A stretch of 64,000 bases of DNA from the IMG/VR virus record IMGVR_UViG_3300042892_004737, positions 1-64,000 of that record. One strand, written 5' to 3'. The position numbers and the translations under genes were made by a program. A model generated the notes under the pieces. It saw only the letters and a program-made list of their open reading frames with translations. It was not told the origin of the DNA and did not search any database. This stretch comes from a virus. Every line of letters starts with the position of its first letter. The stretch's first letter is position 1. This document shows, piece by piece, positions 38,252 to 45,997 of the stretch.

Positions 38252-38288
38252 ACACCCGCTTCGGCTCAGGCCGGGGCGGGTTTTTCTT
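38252..38288 (+). terminator. Rho-independent terminator
   Basis: ACCCGC-TTCGGC / GCCGG-GGCGGGT hairpin followed by TTTTTC, upstream of tRNA array 2. Confidence 0.75.
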
Positions 38289-38404
38289 TGCCCAAAGTCG
38301 CTGCGCAGCGGCACCGGGCAGAACAGTCGGGAAGTCGGTGTAGTGCCAATCTGGGCACCGACCTCCCGGCAACCATCACAAGTTTTGTTCACGAAAGGAA
38401 CAAT

Positions 38405-38480
38405 GTAGCTATAGCTCAACTGGAAGAGCATCAGATTACGAATCTGAAGGTTGGAGGTTCGAGCCCTCCTAGCTACGCCA
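38405..38480 (+). tRNA. tRNA-Arg(ACG)
   Basis: Acceptor GTAGCTA/TAGCTAC, anticodon stem TCAGA/TCTGA with loop TTACGAA, encoded CCA. Confidence 0.93.
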
Positions 38481-38505
38481 TTACTAAAAGAGGAATGTCC
38501 TTTGC

Positions 38506-38579
38506 TGGGGTGTAGCTCAGCGGATTAGAGCATCGGTCTACGAAACCGAGGGTCGGGGGTTCGAATCCCTCCATCCCAG
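38506..38579 (+). tRNA. tRNA-Arg(ACG), second copy
   Basis: Acceptor TGGGGTG/CATCCCA, anticodon stem TCGGT/ACCGA with loop CTACGAA. No CCA is encoded. Enclosed by AATGTCCTTTGCTGGG / CCCAGCAAAGGACATT, a perfect 16-base inverted repeat. Confidence 0.9.
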
Positions 38580-38606
38580 CAAAGGACATTGTTCTTCATC
38601 TACGAC

Positions 38607-38682
38607 GGCCTTGTAGCTCAACTGGTAGAGCGTCGGATTGTCTATCCGAATGTCGCGAGTTCGAACCTCGTCAAGGTCGCCA
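38607..38682 (+). tRNA. tRNA-Asp(GUC)
   Basis: Acceptor GGCCTTG/CAAGGTC, anticodon stem TCGGA/TCCGA with loop TTGTCTA, encoded CCA. Confidence 0.93.
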
Positions 38683-38683
38683 C

Positions 38684-38758
38684 GGTCACGTAGCTCAGGG
38701 GTAGAGCAGCGCACTGTCGATGCGCAGGCCACGGGTTCGAAACCCGTCGTGATCGCCA
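38684..38758 (+). tRNA. tRNA-Asp(GUC), second copy
   Basis: Acceptor GGTCACG/CGTGATC, anticodon stem GCGCA/TGCGC with loop CTGTCGA, encoded CCA. One base after the first Asp gene. Confidence 0.92.
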
Positions 38759-38779
38759 TTTCGGTCCTGAGCATTTTGC

Positions 38780-38852
38780 TGGGGAGTAGCTTAACTGGTG
38801 GAGCACCCGACTCTGAATCGGGCGGTTATAGGTTCGAGACCTATCTCCCCAG
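38780..38852 (+). tRNA. tRNA-Gln(CUG)
   Basis: Acceptor TGGGGAG/CTCCCCA, anticodon loop CTCTGAA. No CCA is encoded. Enclosed by a 23-base inverted repeat (GGTCCTGAGCATTTTGCTGG against its near-complement) with one or two mismatches. Confidence 0.9.
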
Positions 38853-38876
38853 CAAAGTGCTCAGGACCACCCCTGG

Positions 38877-38952
38877 TGGGGCGTAGCTTAACTGGTAGAG
38901 CAACGCACTTTGAATGCGTCGGTTGTGGGTTCGACCCCTACCGCCCCATCCA
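38877..38952 (+). tRNA. tRNA-Gln(UUG)
   Basis: Acceptor TGGGGCG/CGCCCCA, anticodon stem ACGCA/TGCGT with loop CTTTGAA, encoded CCA. Discriminator U is unusual for Gln. Confidence 0.9.
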
Positions 38953-38976
38953 TTCTTTTCGAGGGTGACGCCTCAA

Positions 38977-39052
38977 GTCCCGGTAGCTCAGTTGGAAGAG
39001 CACATCCCTCCGAAGGATGAGGTCGCAGGTTCGAGCCCTGCTCGGGACGCCA
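38977..39052 (+). tRNA. tRNA-Arg(CCG)
   Basis: Acceptor GTCCCGG/TCGGGAC, anticodon stem CATCC/GGATG with loop CTCCGAA, encoded CCA. Confidence 0.92.
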
Positions 39053-39054
39053 TT

Positions 39055-39083
39055 TTGAAATTCATCTCTCGATAGTCTATACT
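39055..39083 (+). promoter_or_regulatory. Leaderless sigma-70-like promoter
   Basis: TTGAAA 39055-39060, 17-base spacer, TATACT 39078-39083, 6 bases to the ATG at 39090. Confidence 0.7.
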
Positions 39084-39089
39084 GTCAAG

Positions 39090-39284
39090 ATGGATATCAA
39101 GCTTGACTCGGACGGCATAACGGCCATGGACCTATACGGAGAGCTTTCCGTCATCCGTAAACTGTTTCACCATCTCGACATACCGTTTGACGACACCCTG
39201 ATCATATGGCCCGGAGTCGCAGATTACTGGACAGTCAAAGATGTGACGGCAGCACAGGCACTCAAGCTCATGCTGCTCTGGTGA
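39090..39284 (+). CDS. Small protein of unknown function
   Basis: 64 residues (MDIKLDSDGITAMDLYGELS), acidic. Message predicted to be leaderless. Not recognised. Confidence 0.6.
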   Translation: MDIKLDSDGITAMDLYGELSVIRKLFHHLDIPFDDTLIIWPGVADYWTVKDVTAAQALKLMLLW

Positions 39285-39291
39285 TATTTGC

Positions 39292-39319
39292 TTGACAAGT
39301 TCCCCCTTTGCCCTATTTT
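39292..39319 (+). promoter_or_regulatory. Sigma-70-like promoter
   Basis: TTGACA 39292-39297, 16-base spacer, TATTTT 39314-39319, ahead of a gene with AGGAGA ribosome-binding site. Confidence 0.6.
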
Positions 39320-39338
39320 GGGTTTGAAGGAGAACTCA

Positions 39339-39764
39339 ATGTCCGACATGTCCAAGAATCGCATCCCTGTTTCGGTTTCCCTTTCGGTCTCGCTGATCGA
39401 AATCCTGCCCGATCTGGCCAGGATTTGTAAGGCCTCCGACGAGGACGGATACTTCGAAGACGTCCCGGACGTTCCTTCGCTGGGTGCCTTGCAGCGCATG
39501 GCGGGCGAGGCTTACGATTCCATGAAGGACCCGAAGTTCAGTCGAGAAATCGGCACGGCCATGATCGCTTCGAACCTCGTCGATTCCGCCCGCAGTGCCG
39601 TCCTGGCCGCCGTCTGCAACTCGGTTCTGTCCAACCCCAAGCGGTCGATGGACATCGAGCAAGCCCTGTTGGTCCTGTCCCCCTACGCGGACCCCAAGGA
39701 TGACCCCGACACCGTGCGGGGGGAAGCCGTCCTGACCCTCATGAAGGCTCTCGGCCTCCGATAG
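39339..39764 (+). CDS. Phage protein of unknown function
   Basis: 141 residues from MSDMSKNRIP, start fixed by AGGAGA. Helical and soluble, with no motif seen. It has its own promoter. Confidence 0.68.
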   Translation: MSDMSKNRIPVSVSLSVSLIEILPDLARICKASDEDGYFEDVPDVPSLGALQRMAGEAYDSMKDPKFSREIGTAMIASNLVDSARSAVLAAVCNSVLSNPKRSMDIEQALLVLSPYADPKDDPDTVRGEAVLTLMKALGLR

Positions 39765-39775
39765 TAGAATTTACT

Positions 39776-39804
39776 TGACATAATTTAAGAGCGACTTATA
39801 TGTT
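39776..39804 (+). promoter_or_regulatory. Sigma-70-like promoter
   Basis: TTGACA 39776-39781, 17-18-base spacer, ATATGT/TATGTT near 39799. Precedes the operon 39824-40874. Confidence 0.55.
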
Positions 39805-39823
39805 GGCTCCAGAGGAGAAACAC

Positions 39824-40327
39824 ATGACCGATACCAAGAAAATTTTCGACCGCATCGAAGCCGACAACGCGGCCCGTCTGGCGCGCATTCCCCAGGACGT
39901 CATGAACGCCGGGATGGCCCAAGCCCAAGCCCTGTTCGCCGACGAAAGCAGGTTCGCGCCGGTATCCATGGAAGCCCTCGTCTCTGCTCAGCAGCGGATG
40001 TTCAACGCCATCGAAGAATACACCCTCTTCCGGGACGCGGCCTGGGGTGCCCGCGACCGAGACGCCATCGTCGCGGAAGCCGAAGCCAAGCTGGTCCCCA
40101 TCGTGAAGGCGGAGTGCACCAAGCCTATGCTGCGCGCGATCATCCGGTTCCACGGCAGTGCCCAATCGTCGAGGGAATCCCGCACCGATGCCCGCACCAT
40201 CAAAGCCCTGATCGACAAGGGGCTGCTGCGCTGGTCGTCCGGCAAACCGAACCGCAAGCTCTATACCCTGACCCCGGTCGGCGTCGTGATCTACAACCAC
40301 ACCACGCCCGAGGAGGCTGGACTGTGA
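39824..40327 (+). CDS. Protein with C-terminal winged-helix-like domain
   Basis: 167 residues from MTDTKKIFDRIEAD (AGAGGAGA upstream). Residues about 122-160 (ARTIKALIDKGLLRWSSGKP...LYTLTPVGVV) look like a winged helix. The N-terminal part is helical. Possibly a regulator. Confidence 0.6.
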   Translation: MTDTKKIFDRIEADNAARLARIPQDVMNAGMAQAQALFADESRFAPVSMEALVSAQQRMFNAIEEYTLFRDAAWGARDRDAIVAEAEAKLVPIVKAECTKPMLRAIIRFHGSAQSSRESRTDARTIKALIDKGLLRWSSGKPNRKLYTLTPVGVVIYNHTTPEEAGL

Positions 40328-40518
40328 GCCAGCCCAAGACGGACATGGCTCGCGTCAACGCTAGTTTGGCGGAGGCCCAGCGCATCATCCACGAGGCCCT
40401 CATTCGTGCGGTTGGCGAGGAACTGGCCAGCACGCGGCGAGCCAGCGGGTTGAAACGTTCCCTGGTCCCGTTAGTCGCCAAGGGGCTGCGGGCCAGCGAC
40501 GACTATCCCGAACTCTGA
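40324..40518 (+). CDS. Small helical protein
   Basis: 64 residues from GTG overlapping the previous stop (MSQPKTDMARVNASLAEAQR). Not recognised. Confidence 0.6.
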   Translation: MSQPKTDMARVNASLAEAQRIIHEALIRAVGEELASTRRASGLKRSLVPLVAKGLRASDDYPEL

Positions 40519-40520
40519 CC

Positions 40521-40874
40521 ATGAGCCGCTTTAGTGACGATCTCTTCGGCGTCAATTCGGACGGTCGGGACCGCGATGCCCTCTATGAACGGTATGACGC
40601 CTTCGTGGCCGCTCGCAAGGTGGGCGAGTTTGACGTTTGGTGTCTGCGGGGCGGAGACAGCCGCATTGGTTCGGAGAACGGTTTCCAAGAGGCACACCCG
40701 ACGTGCTACTACCGAATGGTCGCGCACCCGAAAATCTTCGAAAGCTACGGTCTCCTGGAGGCCATTGGAAGTAACGTCTATCGGTGCTCTGGTTTTGCAG
40801 ACCGGGCCGCCGCGTTCGCTTTCTGGCTCCGCCACGGTGAGTTCATCTTCGCCATAGAGGGCGAGGGTTTCTAG
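40521..40874 (+). CDS. Phage protein with recurrent C-terminal motif
   Basis: 117 residues. The C-terminus YRCSGFADRAAAFAFWLRHG matches the strand-plus-A-helix motif. Unknown function. Its stop overlaps that of the converging gene. Confidence 0.65.
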   Translation: MSRFSDDLFGVNSDGRDRDALYERYDAFVAARKVGEFDVWCLRGGDSRIGSENGFQEAHPTCYYRMVAHPKIFESYGLLEAIGSNVYRCSGFADRAAAFAFWLRHGEFIFAIEGEGF

Positions 40875-41299
40875 GTCCAGAAATCGGATTTGCGGGTGCC
40901 GACGATGGCAGCAATGGTCGGCAGCCCCTTCGTCGCGGTTGCCCCTGTGCGGTGGCAGCCGTCCCACAAATAGCCCATGCCGTCCTCACCGAGATGGACG
41001 ATGATTGCTTCCCGGATGGGCTCTTCAAGGAGATCGTTGAAGCGATCTGGTTGACCTTCTTCTTCGTCCCACATCTTGATTTCGTCGCGGAGAAAGTCCG
41101 CCCATCCTTCCGGGGTCGTCCCACCGTCGCCGGGTTGGAACTGCACTTTCTCAAGCGGGAAGTCTGGAACAAATTTCCAGTCGAAATCGGAAGCGCGTTC
41201 GTTCTGAATGGCGCCCTCGTAGCCTCGCGCTTGGGCCTCAAGTTGTTCTGGCGTCATGGACGCCTCGTAGTATTCAACCAGGAGGATGAGATTTCGCAT
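40871..41299 (-). CDS. ParB-like protein with capsid-targeting leader
   Basis: 142 residues. Leader MRNLILLVEYYEAS contains L-V-E. The C-terminal part IREAIIVHLGEDGM, YLWDGCHRTGATATKGLPTI and AAIVG matches the core of ParB/sulfiredoxin-fold domains (DG.HR..A....G). In phages such domains occur in virion or DNA-modifying proteins, sometimes as nucleases. TAAATA lies 4 bases before the ATG. Confidence 0.65.
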   Translation of the reverse strand: MRNLILLVEYYEASMTPEQLEAQARGYEGAIQNERASDFDWKFVPDFPLEKVQFQPGDGGTTPEGWADFLRDEIKMWDEEEGQPDRFNDLLEEPIREAIIVHLGEDGMGYLWDGCHRTGATATKGLPTIAAIVGTRKSDFWT

Positions 41300-41303
41300 C
41301 TCA

Positions 41304-41309
41304 TATTTA
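41304..41309 (-). promoter_or_regulatory. TAAATA late-type box
   Basis: Minus strand, 4 bases before the ATG at 41299. The 130 bases beyond it, up to 41440, show no gene. Confidence 0.55.
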
Positions 41310-41440
41310 GGTCGAGTGGGGCAGCCCGGCCGAGCCGCCCCGCTCATTGGACATAGCAAGGCCTCGCCCAGCTACCTCCTCTACGCCGCGATTCAGGTTC
41401 GCGGCAACCTCATCGAACCTAACAGGCCCGCGAGCCCGTG

Positions 41441-42121
41441 TCAGTATTTGAGTTTGTCGAAGATCGCCATGATGCGCGGTGCCGAGGCGACCAGATGCGG
41501 GACTTCCTTGCGGAATACGTCTGCGATGGTGAGCGCATAGGCGTTTTGCTTCGCCGCCAGCGCAGCGTAGTTGGGTCGGTCCTCGACGTAGATGCGGGGC
41601 TGGACACTGACGTGGCGGCACTGATCGATGTTGGTCCGCAGATGACAAGACGCCCAGCCATCGCTCGCCATGTTCCGGGACCAAATCTTCTCAGCCATGA
41701 GGCGAAGGAGGTAGACTTCCTCGCCCGACAGCAACCTCGCATCAATCGAACACTCGGTCTTCCATGACGTGGCACTCTCATTGAGCCAGTCCGGGAAAAG
41801 GGTCTCCTCCATCCAGAGCACAGTCATGACGCCGCTATTGCCGCCGTCATCGAGTTCGAGGAACTGTGCCCGATCAGGTTTCTTGCAGTCGTGAAGGATG
41901 CGGAAATTGTCGAACATATGCCGCTTGATGTTCCAGCCCAGAACCCGAATCAAGGGTTCGTCGAAGCCAGTGGTGTCGTCGCGATGCGCGCGCCCGCCGC
42001 CCATGATGGCCCGGAGGTCCGCGTACAGCGGCGCGGGGTCGGTCTGGCCCCCTGACCCAACCAGGGCGGCAACCTCATCACGGAGCTTGCGGAGACGTGT
42101 GCGGGCTTTGGCATCGGACAT
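41441..42121 (-). CDS. Phage protein of unknown function
   Basis: 226 residues, not recognised. Helical basic N-terminus (KARTRLRKLRDEVAALVG), then a mixed domain with several Trp and Cys. A single leftward gene. Confidence 0.68.
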   Translation of the reverse strand: MSDAKARTRLRKLRDEVAALVGSGGQTDPAPLYADLRAIMGGGRAHRDDTTGFDEPLIRVLGWNIKRHMFDNFRILHDCKKPDRAQFLELDDGGNSGVMTVLWMEETLFPDWLNESATSWKTECSIDARLLSGEEVYLLRLMAEKIWSRNMASDGWASCHLRTNIDQCRHVSVQPRIYVEDRPNYAALAAKQNAYALTIADVFRKEVPHLVASAPRIMAIFDKLKY

Positions 42122-42170
42122 GCCGCAACCTATCCCGACGATTATGGTTTTGTCAAACTCGATTATTTAC

Positions 42171-42198
42171 TTGACAAGTCAATCCTGTCGTTTATGCT
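42171..42198 (+). promoter_or_regulatory. Leaderless sigma-70-like promoter
   Basis: TTGACA 42171-42176, 16-base spacer, TATGCT 42193-42198, 6 bases to the ATG at 42205. Confidence 0.7.
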
Positions 42199-42204
42199 AT
42201 ACGA

Positions 42205-42384
42205 ATGTCCAAGTCGAAAACCCGTACCGAACAACGCCGAAAGGCTCGCCGCGTGGAGCGTTATGAGGACGCGCCTCGTGGTAAGATGATGGGCCGTCTT
42301 GCCCGCTCGTCTGACGTGCCGCAGTCGGGTCGCCCGTCCCAACAGGGTTGGGATATCGCTTCCGATGATGGGCAAGAAAAATGA
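42205..42384 (+). CDS. Small basic protein
   Basis: 59 residues (MSKSKTRTEQRRKARRVERY), strongly basic in the first half and acidic at the end. Leaderless message predicted. First of four genes joined by ATGA-type overlaps. Confidence 0.62.
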   Translation: MSKSKTRTEQRRKARRVERYEDAPRGKMMGRLARSSDVPQSGRPSQQGWDIASDDGQEK

Positions 42385-42644
42385 CCGAGCGCAGCTTCAG
42401 TGAGATCGCGGGCAACCGCTTCATCGCCAAACGGACGAAGTCCGGTCTGGTCATTCGTGAACTCGAACGCGGGCAGACGAAGAACCAATGGTTCGTTCGC
42501 GTGGACGCCAAGGAAGACCTCGGCGAAGCCAAGCGGATGTCGGTCGGCTCGAACCCGACCTTCACTGAAATCGACAACCACGCCGAGCGCGAGACCGTCT
42601 ACTTCCACGCTCGCCGCGCTTACAACACGGGACTGATCGGATGA
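42381..42644 (+). CDS. Small protein of unknown function
   Basis: 87 residues, beta-rich (SGLVIRELERGQTKNQWFVR). ATGA overlaps at both ends. Not recognised. Confidence 0.65.
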   Translation: MTERSFSEIAGNRFIAKRTKSGLVIRELERGQTKNQWFVRVDAKEDLGEAKRMSVGSNPTFTEIDNHAERETVYFHARRAYNTGLIG

Positions 42645-43219
42645 CCGACATCGATTACGCTGACTGGCTGTCCGAAGAGGACAACCGCACCGCACAACTG
42701 ATGGCCCTCATGGAGGGCATCAGCGATGATCGGTCGATCAATGTCGGCTGGCCCACGGATACCTTCGAGGCGTGGAAGCGCGCCAACCGCGAGTTCGTCC
42801 TCCGTATCGAAACCATCAACCGTCACGCCGCGTGGGCGGGCGACTACTTCTCCTCGCTCTACCACGAGTTCGCCCGTCAGGGTAAACGACTGGCGGATGT
42901 CGAGGCCTCGCCGTTCGGCGCCGGGCTGCCGCGCGCCACGCTGGAGAACCTTCAGGCGATCTCCATCCTGATCGGCGTCGAGACGGCCAAACTCGAATCG
43001 ACCGCCACGGCCCTCAAGGTGAGGGGTAACGAGCGCAAGACCAACCCCGCCATCATGGCCATCGAAGAATATCGCAACCGTCTCATGTTCGATTTCTGGA
43101 TGGGTGTGCGGGAGCGCAGCACGGCTCGCCATCGGGCCGCCGCCGACCTCGCGCGTCGCGGGCCCGGTCTGGTGCCCACGATGCCGATGATCGATCAATC
43201 GGGGTCGATGTCGCTATGA
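42641..43219 (+). CDS. Phage protein of unknown function
   Basis: 192 residues, largely helical, Arg/Ala-rich. No motif seen. Coupled to its neighbours. Confidence 0.67.
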   Translation: MTDIDYADWLSEEDNRTAQLMALMEGISDDRSINVGWPTDTFEAWKRANREFVLRIETINRHAAWAGDYFSSLYHEFARQGKRLADVEASPFGAGLPRATLENLQAISILIGVETAKLESTATALKVRGNERKTNPAIMAIEEYRNRLMFDFWMGVRERSTARHRAAADLARRGPGLVPTMPMIDQSGSMSL

Positions 43220-43974
43220 CCGTTGAATTCGTCAGGACTGAGCACGGCGACAAGATCGTCTCCGGCATCGGCTATGCCCATAAGGTGCGCGTCCTCATGC
43301 GCTCGCCCGAGAACATCCTGTATCTGGGCCAGGGCCTGAATGCGTGGACGGGTTCGCGGTCGTCGAGCATGTCGGCGATCAAGACCTTCAAGCACGGACG
43401 CGTCCTCCTGGCCGACATGCAGAGCGAGGAAATCCGCGCAGAGATCGTCAAGCTCTTCGGTGAAGGCAGCGACGAGCTTGCCATCAAGGCGTTCCGGGCT
43501 CGGGGCAAGGAAGCCCTCGGTACGGTTCTGTTCAACGGCGGCGGCAACGCCATCGATTTCTATCCCCGCTTCGAGACTGGCTACAAGACGCTCGAAGACG
43601 GCACCATGGTGTGGGAAGAGCCCGTCGATCACCCGATGCTTCGCGGTAAGTTCGGCTACGAACACCTCGTCGTTCAACGCCGGGCCCGCGCATGGCTGAA
43701 GGCCGAAGGCGTGGACGAGTGGGAGATGCTCAACCGTCTGCCGCGCGCCATGGAGGCCTGGGGTGCCCGTCAGCCCACCTACCGCGAGATCAGCGACGCC
43801 CGCGAGGCCCGCATGAAGGCCAAGGCGACGGCAGACTGGGAAGCCGGTCTGAGCAAGCGCGGCGGCTTCAACAAGTTCGAACTCGAACACATGGTCGAGC
43901 ACTTCGCCATGGCGAACGACCCGGTGGCGCAATCCATTCGCGATACGGCGGCCGAGCTACTAGCCAAAGGCTAG
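43216..43974 (+). CDS. Phage protein of unknown function
   Basis: 252 residues. Contains HKVRVLMRSPENILYLGQGL and a charged helical C-terminal half (REARMKAKATADWEAGLSKR). Not recognised. Converges with the gene at 43960. Confidence 0.68.
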   Translation: MTVEFVRTEHGDKIVSGIGYAHKVRVLMRSPENILYLGQGLNAWTGSRSSSMSAIKTFKHGRVLLADMQSEEIRAEIVKLFGEGSDELAIKAFRARGKEALGTVLFNGGGNAIDFYPRFETGYKTLEDGTMVWEEPVDHPMLRGKFGYEHLVVQRRARAWLKAEGVDEWEMLNRLPRAMEAWGARQPTYREISDAREARMKAKATADWEAGLSKRGGFNKFELEHMVEHFAMANDPVAQSIRDTAAELLAKG

Positions 43975-44202
43975 CTTGAAGGTCATCGCGTCTTGTTCGT
44001 CGGCGAACAGGTATGTGACACAGTCAAAGAACGCCACTCTGTCTACCTTTCGGTAGCAAACCTTGGACCAGTTTCCCCGCCGACAGTTATCGCGGATAAA
44101 CTTCGTGTAGACGTCGTAGTCGCGCCGGTCCTCTACGTTGACCTTGTGGGGACACGAAACAACGCCCTTGTCCACTCCCACATAGCGTCCGGTTCGGCGC
44201 AT
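43960..44202 (-). CDS. Small protein with recurrent C-terminal motif
   Basis: 80 residues. C-terminus FFDCVTYLFADEQDAMTFKL: F/L-x-F, then DAMTFKL. The upstream gene 44362-44730 has the same ending type, so they are paralogues within one operon. Confidence 0.65.
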   Translation of the reverse strand: MRRTGRYVGVDKGVVSCPHKVNVEDRRDYDVYTKFIRDNCRRGNWSKVCYRKVDRVAFFDCVTYLFADEQDAMTFKLAFG

Positions 44203-44203
44203 C

Positions 44204-44365
44204 TCAGACCTTTATGATGTTCTCCAACAGAACGCCTGACTTGCTGTCGCCGACAAACACCCAGATGTCAACCTCGGTCTCGAAGATTTCCCGCACCGGG
44301 ACAGGTTCTGGGAAGATCAGAGAACCGTTGATCTCTACGTGCACCATGTCTCCGATCTTGATCAT
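44204..44365 (-). CDS. Small beta-rich protein, 53 residues
   Basis: MIKIGDMVHVEINGSLIFPE and then VREIFETEVDIWVFVGDSKS: looks like a small SH3-like barrel. The start overlaps the upstream stop (ATGA) and one base separates it from the downstream gene. Confidence 0.55.
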   Translation of the reverse strand: MIKIGDMVHVEINGSLIFPEPVPVREIFETEVDIWVFVGDSKSGVLLENIIKV

Positions 44366-44730
44366 TGGTCCACCGCGATCATGAGCCGATACTGCATGGC
44401 GTCCCGCTCATCGGCAAATCCGAGCCAGACACACCGCCCCCGCTCCGTGACGGTGCGGGTCTGGTAGTTGTAGTGGGTCCCGAGCGAATACGAGAACGCG
44501 CTCCACTCGCCCTTGAACATCTCCTGGTTAGAGGAGAGTTCGGCAAGGATGCGCTCGACGTCCTCCAGCGTGCCCGTGCCTTTGGTCACGATGGCGTGGG
44601 GGAGACGGTCTGCGAGAACCTTGCAGATGCCCTCGTAGCAGTTGGCCGCGATGAGCATATCGAGATCGAAAATATCCTCAGGTCTCTTGTAGCCGGGATA
44701 GGAACGTGGGGAGAGGGTTCGCCAAGACAT
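44362..44730 (-). CDS. Phage protein with recurrent C-terminal motif
   Basis: 122 residues. The ending CVWLGFADERDAMQYRLMIA parallels 43960-44202. The central LEDVERILAELSSNQEMF is helical. Unknown function. First gene of a three-gene operon. Confidence 0.65.
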   Translation of the reverse strand: MSWRTLSPRSYPGYKRPEDIFDLDMLIAANCYEGICKVLADRLPHAIVTKGTGTLEDVERILAELSSNQEMFKGEWSAFSYSLGTHYNYQTRTVTERGRCVWLGFADERDAMQYRLMIAVDQ

Positions 44731-44775
44731 CAGTCATAATACTGAAGTCAGCACGGCGTCTCAATATTTGAGTAG

Positions 44776-44808
44776 GAGGGCAGGCGCGACGGGCACGCCT
44801 ACCCTCCC
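44776..44808 (+). repeat. GC-rich hairpin
   Basis: GGAGGG-C-AGGCG / CGCCT-A-CCCTCC with a 9-base loop, in the divergent gap 44731-44957. No U-tract. The rest of the gap shows no gene. Confidence 0.5.
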
Positions 44809-44947
44809 CTCTGCTCAAGAGACACCCAGACGAGATGTGTCAGCGGGCGACGGCCTGCGCGTCATGAGGCACGACGCGCGGCACAACCGACAAATCTCGC
44901 CTAGTTGCCCGGCCCTGATATCAGGCAGCGAGGGCCCGAGCAACAGC

Positions 44948-44953
44948 TAAATA
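44948..44953 (+). promoter_or_regulatory. TAAATA late-type box
   Basis: 4 bases (tggg) before the ATG at 44958. Confidence 0.6.
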
Positions 44954-44957
44954 TGGG

Positions 44958-45824
44958 ATGCGGATAGACGAGATGAACGCCATGCGGCTGACGGAGGGGC
45001 TGGTCGAGGTTCCGCCCAAAATGCTCGCGCGAATCACCCATCTTCTCCGCCGAGATATGCTCTGGTGGGCGAGCGACCAACTCCGAAAACGAAGCCACCG
45101 GGCCGATGTTGTGGCTGAGCAAAAAGCTACGCTGAAGGCCCTGTGTGACGAGTTCGGCGTTGTTGTCACCAAGAGTCCGTTCGAACCGTCCAGCAACGTG
45201 ACCGCCTACCGCATCCCGATGGACACAGATGGCATGGGGGCGTCCTACACCAGCCGCACGCCACAAGTTAAGGGTATCACCCTTTTGCTTTACTGGACCG
45301 ACCAGGAACGTCTCAGGGGCTCATGGGAGGACGAGAAGAAAGTCCTGTCCCTTTATCCGCTGGCTCCGCCGTTCCTCCGTGACTATCCCACGCATCGCAC
45401 CCATGCTCAGGACATTGAGTATGCCCTGAACGAAATCACCTCGACGCTCGTCCACGAGCTTCGGCACATGGTCCAGACGGAGATCATCCAGCATGCTGAT
45501 CAGGAAAAAAGAAAAAAGAAATACAGCGATTTTGGCCCCGACTACCACACGTCGCCCATTGAGTTCGACCCCACTATCGGTTCCTGCGTTGAGGAGTTCT
45601 TGCAGTTATGGGACCTCGCCAGTGAGGGCAGCCGTAAACCGTCTCTGTCTAGTTCAGTGAAGCAGTATTGCGGTCTATCGCAGCGAAAGGGGTTCTATTT
45701 GGGACCATTCACTACGCCTGATTTCTTCAGAGACCTGAAGAAACACGCGCCCAAGAGATACCGCGTTGCGGTCAAGAAGTTCACCGTCGAACTTGCACGG
45801 CGGCTGGGCGTAGGTCCGGGATAG
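44958..45824 (+). CDS. Second HExxH metalloprotease, capsid-targeting-type leader
   Basis: 288 residues. The N-terminus MRIDEMNAMRLTEGLVEV contains L-T-E and L-V-E. HELRH (166-170) lies in STLVHELRHMVQ, and VEEFL (211-215) could give the third zinc ligand. Lacks the Gly/Asn repeats of the other metalloprotease and shares no other similarity with it. Likely a late, virion-associated peptidase. Confidence 0.68.
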   Translation: MRIDEMNAMRLTEGLVEVPPKMLARITHLLRRDMLWWASDQLRKRSHRADVVAEQKATLKALCDEFGVVVTKSPFEPSSNVTAYRIPMDTDGMGASYTSRTPQVKGITLLLYWTDQERLRGSWEDEKKVLSLYPLAPPFLRDYPTHRTHAQDIEYALNEITSTLVHELRHMVQTEIIQHADQEKRKKKYSDFGPDYHTSPIEFDPTIGSCVEEFLQLWDLASEGSRKPSLSSSVKQYCGLSQRKGFYLGPFTTPDFFRDLKKHAPKRYRVAVKKFTVELARRLGVGPG

Positions 45825-45866
45825 TCACCACGGACGAAAGAAGACGGTGGCCCCCGGCCTAAGGGA

Positions 45867-45925
45867 TTCACCGACAGTCAGAACGAGCGGTCCCTTGAAA
45901 AACACCCGCAGTGACTGTCGGTGAA
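45867..45925 (+). repeat. Perfect 14-bp inverted repeat
   Basis: TTCACCGACAGTCA (45867-45880) and TGACTGTCGGTGAA (45912-45925) with a 31-base loop, between converging genes. Possibly a bidirectional terminator or an RNA. No gene is seen elsewhere in 45825-45997. Confidence 0.55.
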
Positions 45926-45997
45926 CGTTCCCGCGAAGGAACTCGGTGCTCCCTTTTGGGGAACTGAATTTATGTCTAGGACCGGTCGCGTCCGCTG

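Noticed and set aside
22438-39052. CRISPR array
   Set aside because: The repeated similar segments are tRNA genes with different stems, not identical short repeats with spacers.
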